A stretch of DNA of 64,000 bases from Thalassotalea litorea (GTDB lineage Bacteria; Pseudomonadota; Gammaproteobacteria; Enterobacterales; Alteromonadaceae), in the NCBI RefSeq assembly GCF_005843925.1, contig NZ_VCBC01000004.1, positions 301,434 through 365,433 on the forward strand, read 5' to 3'. A model generated the notes under the pieces. The model saw only the letters and a list, made by a program, of their open reading frames with translations. It searched no databases and had not been told where the DNA came from. Below are positions 18,034-26,923 of this stretch, piece by piece. The translations under genes were made by a program, and so were the position numbers. Every line of letters begins with the position of its first letter. The first letter of the stretch is position 1.

Positions 18034-19605
18034 TTGACTTTTTCTATCTCTGATTTTATTGCTGAATTTTCAAAGCCTTCTAATTTATCGACATTGACGG
18101 GAATTAATCGAGGACTGGAACGAGAAACTTTACGTATAAAGGCTGACGGTCATTTATCGGAACAATCCCATAATCCGGCCTTAGGCTCCGCATTAACAAA
18201 CCCTTTGATAACGACCGATTACTCGGAGAGCCTGCTGGAGTTTATTACTCCTGTGAGTAACTCAATTGAAGAGTCCATTGCGCAACTGAAAGACATTCAA
18301 AAGTTTACTCTGTCCAATATTGGTGGCGATCATTTTTGGCCAATGAGCATGCCATGTGTGGTAGCCAAAGAAGATGATATCAAGCTAGCGCAATATGGTT
18401 CTTCCAACGTTGGCAAAATGAAAACAGTTTATCGCCAAGGATTAAAAAATCGTTATGGCTCAATGATGCAGGTCATTTCTGGCATTCATTTTAATTTCAG
18501 TTTTAGTGAGGAATTTCATCAAAAAGCACAAGCGATGCTTGGTGATAACGGACCACTACAGGATTTCATTTCCGACCGTTATTTTGCGCAAATTCGCAAT
18601 TACAAACGCTTTGGTTGGTTGATACCATATTTGTTTGGAAGCTCTCCCGCTTTATGCCCGACCTTCTTGCAAGGTAGAGAACATAATTTTGACTTTAAAA
18701 AAGCGCCGACGGGGTGTCTGTATCTTGAATATGCCACCTCATTAAGAATGAGCGACCTGGGTTACACTAATTCGGAACAATCAACATTGAATATTTGTTA
18801 TAACAATGTCGACAGTTACGTCGCCAGTGTTAAGCAAGCTATTACATTGGCTTCCGAAAAATTCGCTTCCATTGGTCTGAAGAAAAATGGTGAATACCAG
18901 CAACTAAACGCAAATATTCTACAGATTGAAAACGAGCTATATGCGCCAATTCGTCCTAAACGAGTCACCAAAGCGGGTCAAAAACCGTCAGAAGCATTGG
19001 CTGAAGGCGGAGTGCAGTATATTGAAGTTCGCGCATTGGATGTGAACCCATTCATTAGCACCGGTATTAGCCGCGAGCAGATGTATTTTATGGACGTATT
19101 TTTGACATTTTTGTACTTCCAAGATTCACCCAATATGACTCCTGATGAGTTTAGGGTAACCACTGAAAATACAGATAAGGTGATACTTACAGGACGTGAC
19201 CCACAACTCAAATTGAATGATAGCGGTGTGGCAAAGTCAATTCCGCTTTGGGGGCAGGAGATTTTTGAAAACTTGGTAACTATCGCTAAGTTGCTGGATG
19301 ACGCTCACCAATCAACGAAATACAGCCAGGTTGTTGCTACCGAGTACAACAAAATTTCAAACCCTGAATTAACACCGTCAGGGTTGATATTAAATGATTT
19401 GCTGACAAAAGGGCGTGGCATCATTGGCTGGTCGCTGGAACGTGCAGAAAAATACCAGCGAGAGTTAGAGCAGTGGGAATATCAGATTTTCAATGAAAAA
19501 TACCTGCAACAATTGGCAAGTGAGTCATTGGCCGAGCAAGCAGAAATTGAAGCCGGTGATAACGTTGATTTTGATAAGTTTCTCGAAGATTATTTTTCAC
19601 GATAA
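18034..19605 (+). CDS. gshA: Glutamate-cysteine ligase
   Basis: The 523-residue first enzyme of glutathione synthesis, making gamma-glutamylcysteine from glutamate, cysteine and ATP. Family motifs are GINRGLERETLRI at the start, TDYSESLLEFITP, GSMMQVISGIHFNFSF and YIEVRALDVNPF. The TTG at 18034 is preferred because GGAG lies six bases upstream and the protein length then fits E. coli GshA (518), which also starts with TTG. An ATG at 17986 in the same frame would add 16 residues with no support. The 5' gap of about 230 bp should hold its promoter. Confidence 0.9.
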   Translation: MTFSISDFIAEFSKPSNLSTLTGINRGLERETLRIKADGHLSEQSHNPALGSALTNPLITTDYSESLLEFITPVSNSIEESIAQLKDIQKFTLSNIGGDHFWPMSMPCVVAKEDDIKLAQYGSSNVGKMKTVYRQGLKNRYGSMMQVISGIHFNFSFSEEFHQKAQAMLGDNGPLQDFISDRYFAQIRNYKRFGWLIPYLFGSSPALCPTFLQGREHNFDFKKAPTGCLYLEYATSLRMSDLGYTNSEQSTLNICYNNVDSYVASVKQAITLASEKFASIGLKKNGEYQQLNANILQIENELYAPIRPKRVTKAGQKPSEALAEGGVQYIEVRALDVNPFISTGISREQMYFMDVFLTFLYFQDSPNMTPDEFRVTTENTDKVILTGRDPQLKLNDSGVAKSIPLWGQEIFENLVTIAKLLDDAHQSTKYSQVVATEYNKISNPELTPSGLILNDLLTKGRGIIGWSLERAEKYQRELEQWEYQIFNEKYLQQLASESLAEQAEIEAGDNVDFDKFLEDYFSR

Positions 19606-19639
19606 TTGAGTTTTGGCACAGGGTTAATAGAGGTCAAGT

Positions 19640-19975
19640 TTGGACGAAATACAATGGCAAGACTTTAGTAAAGTTCAACTTTGCGTCGGGACAATTATTG
19701 CGGCTGAAGAATTTCCCGAGGCTAGAAAACCAGCCTACAAGCTGACACTCGACTTTGGTGAACATGGTGTGAAAAAATCGAGTGCTCAAATTACCGAGCT
19801 CTATGGCGTCAAAAATCTGATCGGTAAACAAGTCGTTGCGGTGATCAATTTTCCTGTTAAGCAAATCGGTCCGTTCATGTCAGAATGTCTGGTGACCGGA
19901 TTTTATGATGCTTCCGGGAAGGTATGTTTGGCCGTACCGGATAGTCACGTGCCGAACGGCTCAAGACTTGCTTAG
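19640..19975 (+). CDS. CsaA-like tRNA-binding domain protein
   Basis: A 111-residue single-domain protein of the EMAP-II/CsaA OB-fold family. DFSKVQLCVGTIIAAEEFPEARKPAYKL is cut by a loop as in CsaA, followed by KKSSAQITELY, LIGKQVVAVINFPVKQIGPFMSE and a C-terminal VPDSHVPNGSRL. In Bacillus CsaA has chaperone-like and tRNA-binding activity; the proteobacterial role is unclear. The start is a TTG at 19640 with AGAGGT five bases upstream. It lies 34 bp after gshA on the same strand and may be co-transcribed. Confidence 0.83.
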   Translation: MDEIQWQDFSKVQLCVGTIIAAEEFPEARKPAYKLTLDFGEHGVKKSSAQITELYGVKNLIGKQVVAVINFPVKQIGPFMSECLVTGFYDASGKVCLAVPDSHVPNGSRLA

Positions 19976-20006
19976 TCGTTCAATCTTAATTGCTTAGCGC
20001 TTTAGG

Positions 20007-20540
20007 TCAATAATCTACTTGAAGGCTTTTCTGGTAGTGTTCTCGATACGCAAGCAATATTAGCGTCAGTAACGAGGCAAGAAGAAAGTAGCCTCCGATT
20101 CGATAAGCTATTGTCATTTCAAATAACCACAAACTAAACCAAAATATCATAAAAACTACCGCAGCTATAACTCCCTGCGCATAGAGGCGCGAAGGAGGAG
20201 CTATACATTCTAATTGAGTTGTTAAACCACGACTATAGTGCAACGCTTTAAGTGGCATGACACCCTTGGCGATATAATGAATCGCAGGAATGAGTATACC
20301 AGCCAATAACAAAAGAGCGTTTTCATTGGCTTGGAAAGATTCTACGATGCATGTTTCCCAAACATAGGCAAAACAACTCGCCAACCAGATGGAGATGCTC
20401 ACCATAAACCAAACATTTGGAATCGTTTTGCGAATTTGCACCCAGATCATTTGTTGCCCGAGTTCTAAGTCACTCTTTTCAGATGCGATAACGTCATCGA
20501 TAAAAAGTTTTTGCGGTGGTGATAGAGAAGATTTTGGCAT
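20007..20540 (-). CDS. Hypothetical four-helix membrane protein
   Basis: A 177-residue protein not recognised by family. An N-terminal cytoplasmic segment of about 45 residues precedes two hydrophobic helices (VWFMVSISIWLASCFAYVW and ALLLLAGILIPAIHYIA). A polar loop follows, then two more helices (GVIAAVVFMIFWFSLWLF and GYFLLASLLTLILLAY), with a short charged tail. No catalytic motif is visible. It is convergent with the csaA-like gene and stands alone. Confidence 0.65.
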   Translation of the reverse strand: MPKSSLSPPQKLFIDDVIASEKSDLELGQQMIWVQIRKTIPNVWFMVSISIWLASCFAYVWETCIVESFQANENALLLLAGILIPAIHYIAKGVMPLKALHYSRGLTTQLECIAPPSRLYAQGVIAAVVFMIFWFSLWLFEMTIAYRIGGYFLLASLLTLILLAYREHYQKSLQVDY

Positions 20541-21169
20541 TTGAGGTTGAATTGTTTTTCTTGAAATATACCCTTTGAACGCAATGCTAGCAAGGCCTGG
20601 AGACTTAAGTGTTGATTAAATGATCGATATGTTAAGGTTATTTTAAAAGGTCCAGCATTCAATATTTATTAAAAGTAAATATTCCTCATATATTTCAGTT
20701 AGTAAGCACGATTATTTTTGTGAATCTCAGGTTTGGTGAAAAAATATACATTTTTTTTACAATATATATGAACTTTTTCGGATTTGGTTACTCTTATAGT
20801 TTGAAAGCGTTTATTCCCTGGACGACTTTCCTTAAGATTCCGGCGCGATTTTATCGCGCCTTTTTTTTTACCTCATTTAAATTTCAGCCTCACTTCAAAA
20901 AAACGCTTCAAATGAGACACCTGTCCTTGTTCTCATCGTTGCATTCGCGATTGCTGAAATTAATTTGAAACATCGCGCGAATGTATTATATAGACACCCA
21001 CCTCAATCATTAATGTGACTCAAATCCGCAAGTAATAGAAATCAAATTTAATCACCGAAATCCGATTTGCTCGCGATTCAGGTAAAAACAAACACGCATT
21101 TGTTGTAACGAAATAATCGACTGGCAGGGCCTGTTATGTTGGCTAAGCTGATTTTGACAGAAGATTTCC
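20541..21169. other. Gene-poor AT-rich stretch with an orphan terminator
   Basis: No convincing protein gene is present. A possible transcription unit around 20720-20870 has a TATAGT-like -10 near 20797 and ends in the strong terminator at 20842. It could encode a small RNA of about 60-70 nt. A GACACCCAC repeat core lies at 20993-21001, about 170 bp ahead of the decayed RAYT transposase. Confidence 0.4.
20842..20869 (+). terminator. Strong orphan terminator
   Basis: GGCGCGA (20842-20848), a TTTTA loop and TCGCGCC (20854-20860) are followed by nine T. No protein gene on the plus strand ends nearby, so it may close a small RNA or be left from a lost gene. Confidence 0.85.
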
Positions 21170-21556
21170 ATGGCGAAGGATGATGCCAACCCCAAGAAAC
21201 AGGCAAGTATGTTTGCAAGGCACCCCTATTACCATTGTGTAAGCCGATGCGTTCGTCGGGGGGATGTTGATGTGACAAAGATAAATACACAAATAAGAAT
21301 TTTGAGGATAGAAGCGGTCGGACTGAAAATCGTATCTTAATCTTGTCTTAATCTTGTCTTAATCTTGTCTCAGATATTCTGTATTGATGTCTGTGCCTAT
21401 GCGGTAATGAGCAATCATTTTCATGTTGTATGGCATATCGATAGAAAAGCAGCCAAATCAATGTCTGAAGAAAAAGTTCTTCGTAGATGGCATACGCTCT
21501 TTACGGGAACAATGATCGCTCTGAACAAGAAACATCCAAGAAATCTGAGCTTTTAG
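21170..21556 (+). pseudogene. Decayed REP-associated (IS200-like, Y1) transposase
   Basis: The remains of a RAYT/IS200-like transposase can be read through three segments. From the ATG at 21170 the frame gives PYYHCVSRCVRRGD, a typical opening. After a frameshift near 21270, a +1 frame continues as KDKYTNKNFEDRSG and RTENRILIL. The original frame then resumes with FCIDVCAYAVMSNHFHVVWH, which contains the HUH-type HFH motif. The catalytic Tyr region is missing, because the frame stops at 21554-21556 after only 63 more residues. An 11-bp tandem repeat sits at the second disruption. The gene is inactive. Confidence 0.85.
21340..21370 (+). repeat. 11-bp tandem repeat inside the transposase relic
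   Basis: ATCTTGTCTTA is present in two full copies (21340-21350, 21351-21361) and a partial third (21362-21370). The 22 extra bases change the reading frame and place a TAA just ahead, consistent with slippage helping to kill the gene. Confidence 0.8.
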
Positions 21557-21618
21557 TAAAAGTGAGTATTTAATTATGATTTGAAATGGGCTTATTCAGT
21601 TTTTTTTTGCAAAAAAAA

Positions 21619-21647
21619 AGCACCTCATAGGAGGTGCTCAAAAAAAC
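21619..21647. terminator. Bidirectional terminator-like hairpin
   Basis: AGCACCTC (21619-21626) and GAGGTGCT (21631-21638) form an 8-bp stem with loop ATAG. A T-run and A-run precede it and an A-run follows it, so it would act best on minus-strand transcripts and possibly on both. Confidence 0.75.
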
Positions 21648-21796
21648 TATAAAACCCAAGGAGAAATGTTCATTTCGTAATATAAGAGTCAGGTAATTTC
21701 AAAAAGTTCAAAGTTTTTTTCAAAAATAGAAAAAAACTTAAAAAAAAGTTAAAAAATCTGGCAAACTAAATTCAAAATAATAACGTTTATTAGCAA

Positions 21797-22414
21797 ATGA
21801 AAATTCTAAAGACCTGTTTACTCGTCACTTTTACTTTTGTGTTATCAGCTTGCGCGACCGCTCCGCCTCAAAACCCGGAAAATATTTGCGAAATTTTCAG
21901 AGAGCATCATCATTGGTATGAAGGTGCGAAAGACATGCAAGATCGTTGGGGAGTGCCTATTCACGTACCTATGAGTATGATGTATCAGGAAAGTTCTTTT
22001 CGTAGTGACGCATTGCCGCCTCGAGATTATTTGCTAGGGTTTATTCCTTGGGGAAGAGTAAGCACTGCCTATGGCTTTTCGCAGGCAAAAACTCTTACAT
22101 GGGAAGACTACATGAAAGATACGGATAATAGTGGTGCTGATAGAGATGACTTTGCTGATGCGATTGATTTTATGGGGTGGTTCATTGCCAAAACACAAAA
22201 AGTTAATGGTGTATCCAAATGGGATCCTTACAATCAATATTTGAATTATCATGAAGGTTGGGGTGGGTTCAAACGCAAAACTTACGCAAAAAAATCATGG
22301 TTACTTCCGGTGGCGAACAAAGTTAAGCATCGAGCAGTCACATATTCCGGTCAATTAAAGACTTGTAAAGACGAATTAGACAGTAGCTGGTTGTGGCGGG
22401 TTCTTTTTTACTAA
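21797..22414 (+). CDS. Transglycosylase SLT-domain lipoprotein
   Basis: A 205-residue lipoprotein. The signal sequence ends in the lipobox LSAC at residues 16-19. The mature part resembles lytic transglycosylase-like SLT domains: MSMMYQESSFRSDALPP holds the catalytic Glu (xxQESSF), and AYGFSQAKTLTWEDY corresponds to the GLMQ/GxxQ motif. It would cleave or bind peptidoglycan from the periplasmic face of the outer membrane. A C-terminal segment with two Trp ends the protein. The gene is alone, in an AT-rich region next to the RAYT relic. Confidence 0.8.
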   Translation: MKILKTCLLVTFTFVLSACATAPPQNPENICEIFREHHHWYEGAKDMQDRWGVPIHVPMSMMYQESSFRSDALPPRDYLLGFIPWGRVSTAYGFSQAKTLTWEDYMKDTDNSGADRDDFADAIDFMGWFIAKTQKVNGVSKWDPYNQYLNYHEGWGGFKRKTYAKKSWLLPVANKVKHRAVTYSGQLKTCKDELDSSWLWRVLFY

Positions 22415-22473
22415 TATCGTAATGTCATACAATATGATGCATTGTCAATTGAGCGCTGGAATTGTTTTTAATA

Positions 22474-24105
22474 TCAATAGTCAGCAAGAATCATTTCAGC
22501 CCCTTTTGCAGCAATCATCATTGTCGGAGCATTGGTGTTGCCACTAATTAAGTTCGGCATTATCGATGCGTCGATTACTCTCAATCCATTCAACCCTTTC
22601 ACTTTAAGGGTTGGGTCAACTACTGCCATTTCATCAATGCCCATTTTACAAGTCCCTACAGGGTGATAAATATTATTGCTTTTCTCCTGAATAAAGGCCG
22701 CTATTTGTTCATCGCTTTGTACTTGTTCTCCAGGGAATATTTCTTTTACGTTGGTAAGTGATAGTGGAGCTTGTTGAAATATTTGACGGGATAACTTTAC
22801 CGCTTCGATCATAAGTTTCATGTCATGTGGGTGGCTAAGCATATTCGAATCAATTACCGGAGGTGATGTAATGTCCGCAGACATTATCCGTATTTCACCA
22901 CGACTTTTCGGCCTTAAAATACATGCATGTAGCGTGGTTCCTTGAACACCATACATTTTAATGTTGCGCCCATGATCATCCATAGCGCTGGCGATAAATT
23001 GCCATTGGATATCAGGTCTCTTATCCAACCCTTTACTGGAGATAAACCCCCCGGTTTCAACTAAAGACGTCGTGAATGCCCCTCGCTTTGACCTAAAATA
23101 ATCAAACGCTTGGTTGCTTAACCACCAAAGTGAACTCGGGCGAAGACTAATAAGGTCGTGGCGCTTTTGCTGATTTACAATGCAGACATCTACATGATCT
23201 TGTAAATTTTTACCCACGCCCTCTATTTCTTTCACTAGTGGAATGTGTAATGCATCAAGTTGGTCTTTTGGGCCAACACCGCTTACCATCAGTAATTGTG
23301 GGCTATGGATCGCACCAGCACATAAGATTACTTCTTTATTGGCTCTTAACTCGACTGTTTTGTTGTTGTCTTTGTCCGACTCCAACAATTGGCTTTGTTG
23401 GAAACGCACGCCGATGGCCCTGTCCCCTTCGAATAGTATTTTTTCGACTCGGCTGTAGGACAACACGGTTAAGTTTTTGCGTGATTTCGACGCTTGCAAC
23501 GGGTGAATAAAAGCATCCGCAGCACTGTGGCGCTGGCCATTTTTTTGAGTAACTTGAAAATGCCCTACACCCGCTTGATGTTCACCGTTAAAGTCAGGAT
23601 TAAAGGGATAACCTAGCGAAGTCGCCGCATCGATAAATTCTTTACCAATCGGGTGATTCGAACGTGAATCTGCTACATTTAGCTCGCCATGTTGGCCATG
23701 AAAATCGTCTTGGATGCGCTCCTGACGTTCAAGCGACTTAAAATACGGTAATACTTCGTCATAGCTCCAGCCTTCATTTCCAAGCGCAGCCCAGTCGTCG
23801 TAGTCTTGACGATCTCCTCGTACGTACAACATTGCATTAATCGCACTGGAACCACCCAATCCACGGCCTCGGGGGTTGTAAATATGACGATTCGCTTGAG
23901 TCGGTTGGACCGGTGTCTCGAATCCGTAATTATATTTAGGAATACGGAAGAGAAGCGGGATTGCTAAGGGAGTTTTGATCAAGGGGCTTTGGTTACGGCC
24001 GCCAGTTTCCAATAAACATACGGAAAAACCTGCGCGAGCAGACAATCGATTAGCGAGCACGCAACCGGCAGAACCGCCACCTATGATGATAAAGTCGTAT
24101 GTCAT
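22474..24105 (-). CDS. GMC family FAD-dependent oxidoreductase (choline dehydrogenase-like)
   Basis: A 543-residue GMC oxidoreductase. The FAD-binding motif GGGSAGCVLANRLS is at residues 9-22, with LLETGG binding the ribose. GRGLGGSSAINAMLYVRGDRQDYD contains GMC signature 1, and CAGAIHSPQLLMVSGVGP is signature 2. The catalytic His is in IYHPVGTCKMG near residue 480. The family oxidises primary or secondary alcohols; the substrate is unknown and no betaine genes adjoin. Transcribed alone, with 59 bp to the lipoprotein gene on the opposite strand. Confidence 0.88.
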   Translation of the reverse strand: MTYDFIIIGGGSAGCVLANRLSARAGFSVCLLETGGRNQSPLIKTPLAIPLLFRIPKYNYGFETPVQPTQANRHIYNPRGRGLGGSSAINAMLYVRGDRQDYDDWAALGNEGWSYDEVLPYFKSLERQERIQDDFHGQHGELNVADSRSNHPIGKEFIDAATSLGYPFNPDFNGEHQAGVGHFQVTQKNGQRHSAADAFIHPLQASKSRKNLTVLSYSRVEKILFEGDRAIGVRFQQSQLLESDKDNNKTVELRANKEVILCAGAIHSPQLLMVSGVGPKDQLDALHIPLVKEIEGVGKNLQDHVDVCIVNQQKRHDLISLRPSSLWWLSNQAFDYFRSKRGAFTTSLVETGGFISSKGLDKRPDIQWQFIASAMDDHGRNIKMYGVQGTTLHACILRPKSRGEIRIMSADITSPPVIDSNMLSHPHDMKLMIEAVKLSRQIFQQAPLSLTNVKEIFPGEQVQSDEQIAAFIQEKSNNIYHPVGTCKMGIDEMAVVDPTLKVKGLNGLRVIDASIMPNLISGNTNAPTMMIAAKGAEMILADY

Positions 24106-24583
24106 TTGTTAATTTTCTCCCGATAATCAATTAGTTTAGCAAAGTGATCGGGCAAATAACATTTAACTGCTTACAGAGTAAAAACCACGACTCGGTGATA
24201 AATTGTTGCGATATCATAGTTACGTCGTATATCGCTCTAACGCAATAAATCCAAATCGAGTTTTAATCAACAATCGTATTGTGAGTATTCCAACAAAAAG
24301 AGTGTACATTACTCACATGACGCAATTGTGTGGGCTTTGTAGAGCGTCCCAAAACAAAGCTGCCTTGTTAAATGACTGAGGGTGTCTTGTTAAAATGACT
24401 ATGGGTGTCTTGTTAAAGTGACTGTGGGTGTCTTGTTAAAATGACTATGGGTGTCTTGTTAAAATGACTGGGGTGCCTAACTAAAAGTCGCGGTGTGACT
24501 GAATGCGGCTTGTCATTAAATTTTGGGATAGTTAGATGATAGGTAGTGAAATGCCAGCGGCGTGAACCGCTGACGTAGAATCT
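24106..24583. other. Intergenic region carrying tandem repeats
   Basis: No gene is visible. The 5' part upstream of the GMC gene should hold its promoter. The middle is a tandem REP-like array (listed separately), and the last 100 bp separate it from the end of yfjD. Confidence 0.6.
24357..24480 (-). repeat. Tandem 23-bp REP-like array
   Basis: Five units beginning GGGTG start at 24380, 24403, 24426, 24449 and 24471, so the period is 23 bp except for the last (22). A degenerate unit precedes them. The core GGGTGTCTTGTTAAAA is the reverse complement of the TTAAGACACCC motif at 16.7 kb, so this is the same repeat family in inverted orientation. There are no unique spacers, so it is not a CRISPR. 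Confidence 0.85.
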
Positions 24584-25855
24584 TTATTGTTCCTGGAAGT
24601 GTTCAATCATTACTCGTACGGTTTTCACCATATTGCCGTCCACTTCGATAATCTCGATTGGGTAGCCAGCGATACGCATGCTGATATTCGCTTTGGGAAT
24701 TTCTTCCATGTACTCCAAAATCAAACCATTCAATGTTTTTGGTCCATCGGTAGGGAGTTGCCAGTTCATTTCCTTGTTAATATCACGGATATTCGCGCTG
24801 CCGTCTACTAAATATGTACCATCGGGCTGTTTATGCACTTCTTCGCTTGGCGCTGGTTCCATTGTCGTGGTGAAATCACCAACAATTTCTTCAAGAATGT
24901 CTTCTAAAGTTACCAGACCTTGGATATCACCATATTCATCAACAACTAAGCCGACACGTTCTTTGGCACGCTGAAACTTCAACAATTGCACATTCAATTG
25001 TGTCCCTTCTGGAATGAAGTACATTTCTTTGACTGCTCGTAGCAAAGTCGCTTTGGTAAACTGGCTTTTCGATAACAGCTTTACGGCATCACGCATATGC
25101 ACATAACCGACCACGTCATCGATATTATCTCGATACAGTATCACTCGGGTGTGGTTTGCCTGAGTCAACTGTTTTTGGATTACCTTCCAGTCGTCATTGA
25201 TATCGATGCCTTGAATTTCACTGCGCGGGATCATTATGTCTTCGACGGTGACTTTTTCTAAATCGAGGATACTCACCAACATGTCCTGGTCTTTTGCCGG
25301 GATCAAGGCCGCCGATTCATTTACCACGGTACGTAATTCTTCCGAACTTAGGCTATGTTGTTCACGCTGCTCTGGGCTGATACGCAATAAAATCAAAATC
25401 CCGTTGGTTATCCAATTGACACTAACGACCAATGGATAAAACAATTTCAGCAAAACCTTAAGAATGATCGAGCTTGGAAATGCCACCTTTTCCGGGTGCA
25501 GTGCGGCCAGAGTTTTCGGGGTGACTTCTGCAAAAATTAGAATGACTAGAGTTAACACTAAGCCCGCAATAAAGGTGCCGGCATCGCCTAATAAGCGCAT
25601 GCCAATATAACCCGCAATCAGGGATGCAAAGACATTGACTAAGTTGTTGCCGATGAGAATAAGACCGATTAATTGGTCGGGGCGCTTAAGTAAACGACTA
25701 ACTCGTTTCGCGCCTTTATGATCATTTTCTTCCAGATGTTTCAGGCGGTATCGGTTTATCGACATCATACCGGTTTCAGAGCTAGAAAAATAAGCAGAGA
25801 TAAAAATTAATACGGCAAGTATGACAAACAGCATACTTGTAGAGATATCGTCCAA
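24584..25855 (-). CDS. yfjD: CNNM/CBS-domain transporter, CorB/YfjD type
   Basis: A 423-residue HlyC/CorC-family membrane protein. An N-terminal CNNM domain with about four helices (residues 1-180, with YFSSSETGMMSINRYRLKHL) is followed by two CBS domains. IMIPRSEIQGID opens the first, and VGLVVDEYGDIQGLVTLEDILEEIVGDF is the second. A C-terminal CorC/HlyC domain (residues 340-423) ends the protein. CorB-type proteins are magnesium transporters or efflux factors regulated by nucleotide binding to the CBS pair. It follows ypjD by 74 bp, the same pair as next to ffh in E. coli. Confidence 0.88.
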   Translation of the reverse strand: MDDISTSMLFVILAVLIFISAYFSSSETGMMSINRYRLKHLEENDHKGAKRVSRLLKRPDQLIGLILIGNNLVNVFASLIAGYIGMRLLGDAGTFIAGLVLTLVILIFAEVTPKTLAALHPEKVAFPSSIILKVLLKLFYPLVVSVNWITNGILILLRISPEQREQHSLSSEELRTVVNESAALIPAKDQDMLVSILDLEKVTVEDIMIPRSEIQGIDINDDWKVIQKQLTQANHTRVILYRDNIDDVVGYVHMRDAVKLLSKSQFTKATLLRAVKEMYFIPEGTQLNVQLLKFQRAKERVGLVVDEYGDIQGLVTLEDILEEIVGDFTTTMEPAPSEEVHKQPDGTYLVDGSANIRDINKEMNWQLPTDGPKTLNGLILEYMEEIPKANISMRIAGYPIEIIEVDGNMVKTVRVMIEHFQEQ

Positions 25856-25929
25856 AAGGGGATCCTATAAAGTGTCACAAATAATCAGGCGGGTTGCTGG
25901 TTTTTTAATCAGTCGTTTTGCCCGGTTGT

Positions 25930-26724
25930 CTAAGATAAAAGAATCTCTCGGACAAATCTACTACCAAAATAGGATAAAGTGAGAATCGCGGTAGCAATTG
26001 TCGATAAAATCATAATTCTGTGGCCGCGCCACCCCATCTGATAGTGTCCCCAAAGAATAACCAGATAAATGGCCAATGCAAACAATGACAGAACAGTTTT
26101 GTGCAAATTATCCTTGGCGAAAAAACTATCGATGAAAAATCCGCCGAGAAATTGCGACGCGATAAGCAGAACAACACCGGTGATAAGTAATCGGAATAAT
26201 TGTGATTCTACCTGCATCAATGGTGGGAGATGATTCACCGCGGTGATATTTTTGGCTTTCAGTTTATAGTTAATGAAATTGACCTGAATGGCAAATAACG
26301 TACTGATCACTAATACACCAAAGGCAAGTAAGGCCAGACTGATGTGAAGCACAAGAACGACCTGCGATGAGTCGATTGCTAACGTGCCGGAATCCGGCAC
26401 CAGTAACGCGATTAATAAAAATGATCCCGCGAATGTGTATACCCCGGGTAATATCAAATTGATTTTCGAGCGAAGCGATAACGTTGTCACGCAAAGGGCA
26501 ATGATCAGTGCCACGAGTGATGTCACATTTAATAAGCTGAAGTTGACTTTTGAATCTGAAAAAATCACCTGGCTGATTAACACACAGTGGAGCAAGCAAG
26601 CGGCACATCCTAAAGAGAAAAATAACTTAGGGTTGGGCCCGTTGGCTTTAAACAAACGGGTATAAACGGAGAATGCCGCCGTCAAATATAGCAAGGCTGT
26701 TATGATTGAAAGGACCGGTGTCAT
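25930..26724 (-). CDS. ypjD: Cytochrome c assembly-like inner membrane protein YpjD
   Basis: A 264-residue protein with eight hydrophobic segments, related to CcsA/CcmC. VVLVLHISLALLAFGVLVIST is the typical helix with a conserved His, and LWGHYQMGWRGHRIMIL ends in another conserved H-x-x-x-x-W-x-x-H-like pattern. Its molecular role is undefined; homologues next to yfjD have been linked to magnesium handling (CorC family context). The ATG at 26724 is used. Operon with yfjD. Confidence 0.85.
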   Translation of the reverse strand: MTPVLSIITALLYLTAAFSVYTRLFKANGPNPKLFFSLGCAACLLHCVLISQVIFSDSKVNFSLLNVTSLVALIIALCVTTLSLRSKINLILPGVYTFAGSFLLIALLVPDSGTLAIDSSQVVLVLHISLALLAFGVLVISTLFAIQVNFINYKLKAKNITAVNHLPPLMQVESQLFRLLITGVVLLIASQFLGGFFIDSFFAKDNLHKTVLSLFALAIYLVILWGHYQMGWRGHRIMILSTIATAILTLSYFGSRFVREILLS

Positions 26725-26923
26725 GGTCTTCGAAGCTCCAAAGCCAGTTGTTGTTATTAAAGTTGCCTATATTAAGTCAACTTATGACTTATCTAGCATT
26801 TCCAATTGGACAGATTAAATTGTGTTAACACTATGTCCAAATATGAACATACATACCACAGATAAACCAGCTCACATACTACCAGAAACCCAGTTCAATT
26901 CTATGAATTCGTGTGACAAAATT

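Noticed and set aside
20720..20968. Plus-strand frame of 82 codons rich in Phe
   Set aside because: It reads through the strong terminator at 20842 and has no family pattern, so a non-coding transcript is more likely.
24357..24480. Regular short repeats that could suggest a CRISPR array
   Set aside because: The 23-bp units are tandem with no unique spacers, and no cas gene is near.
26726..26736. GTCTTCGAAGC near the ypjD start as another copy of the regulon palindrome
   Set aside because: Only the central TCTTCGAAG is symmetric, it lies at the start codon region of a core gene, and the TGAC/GTCA arms are missing.
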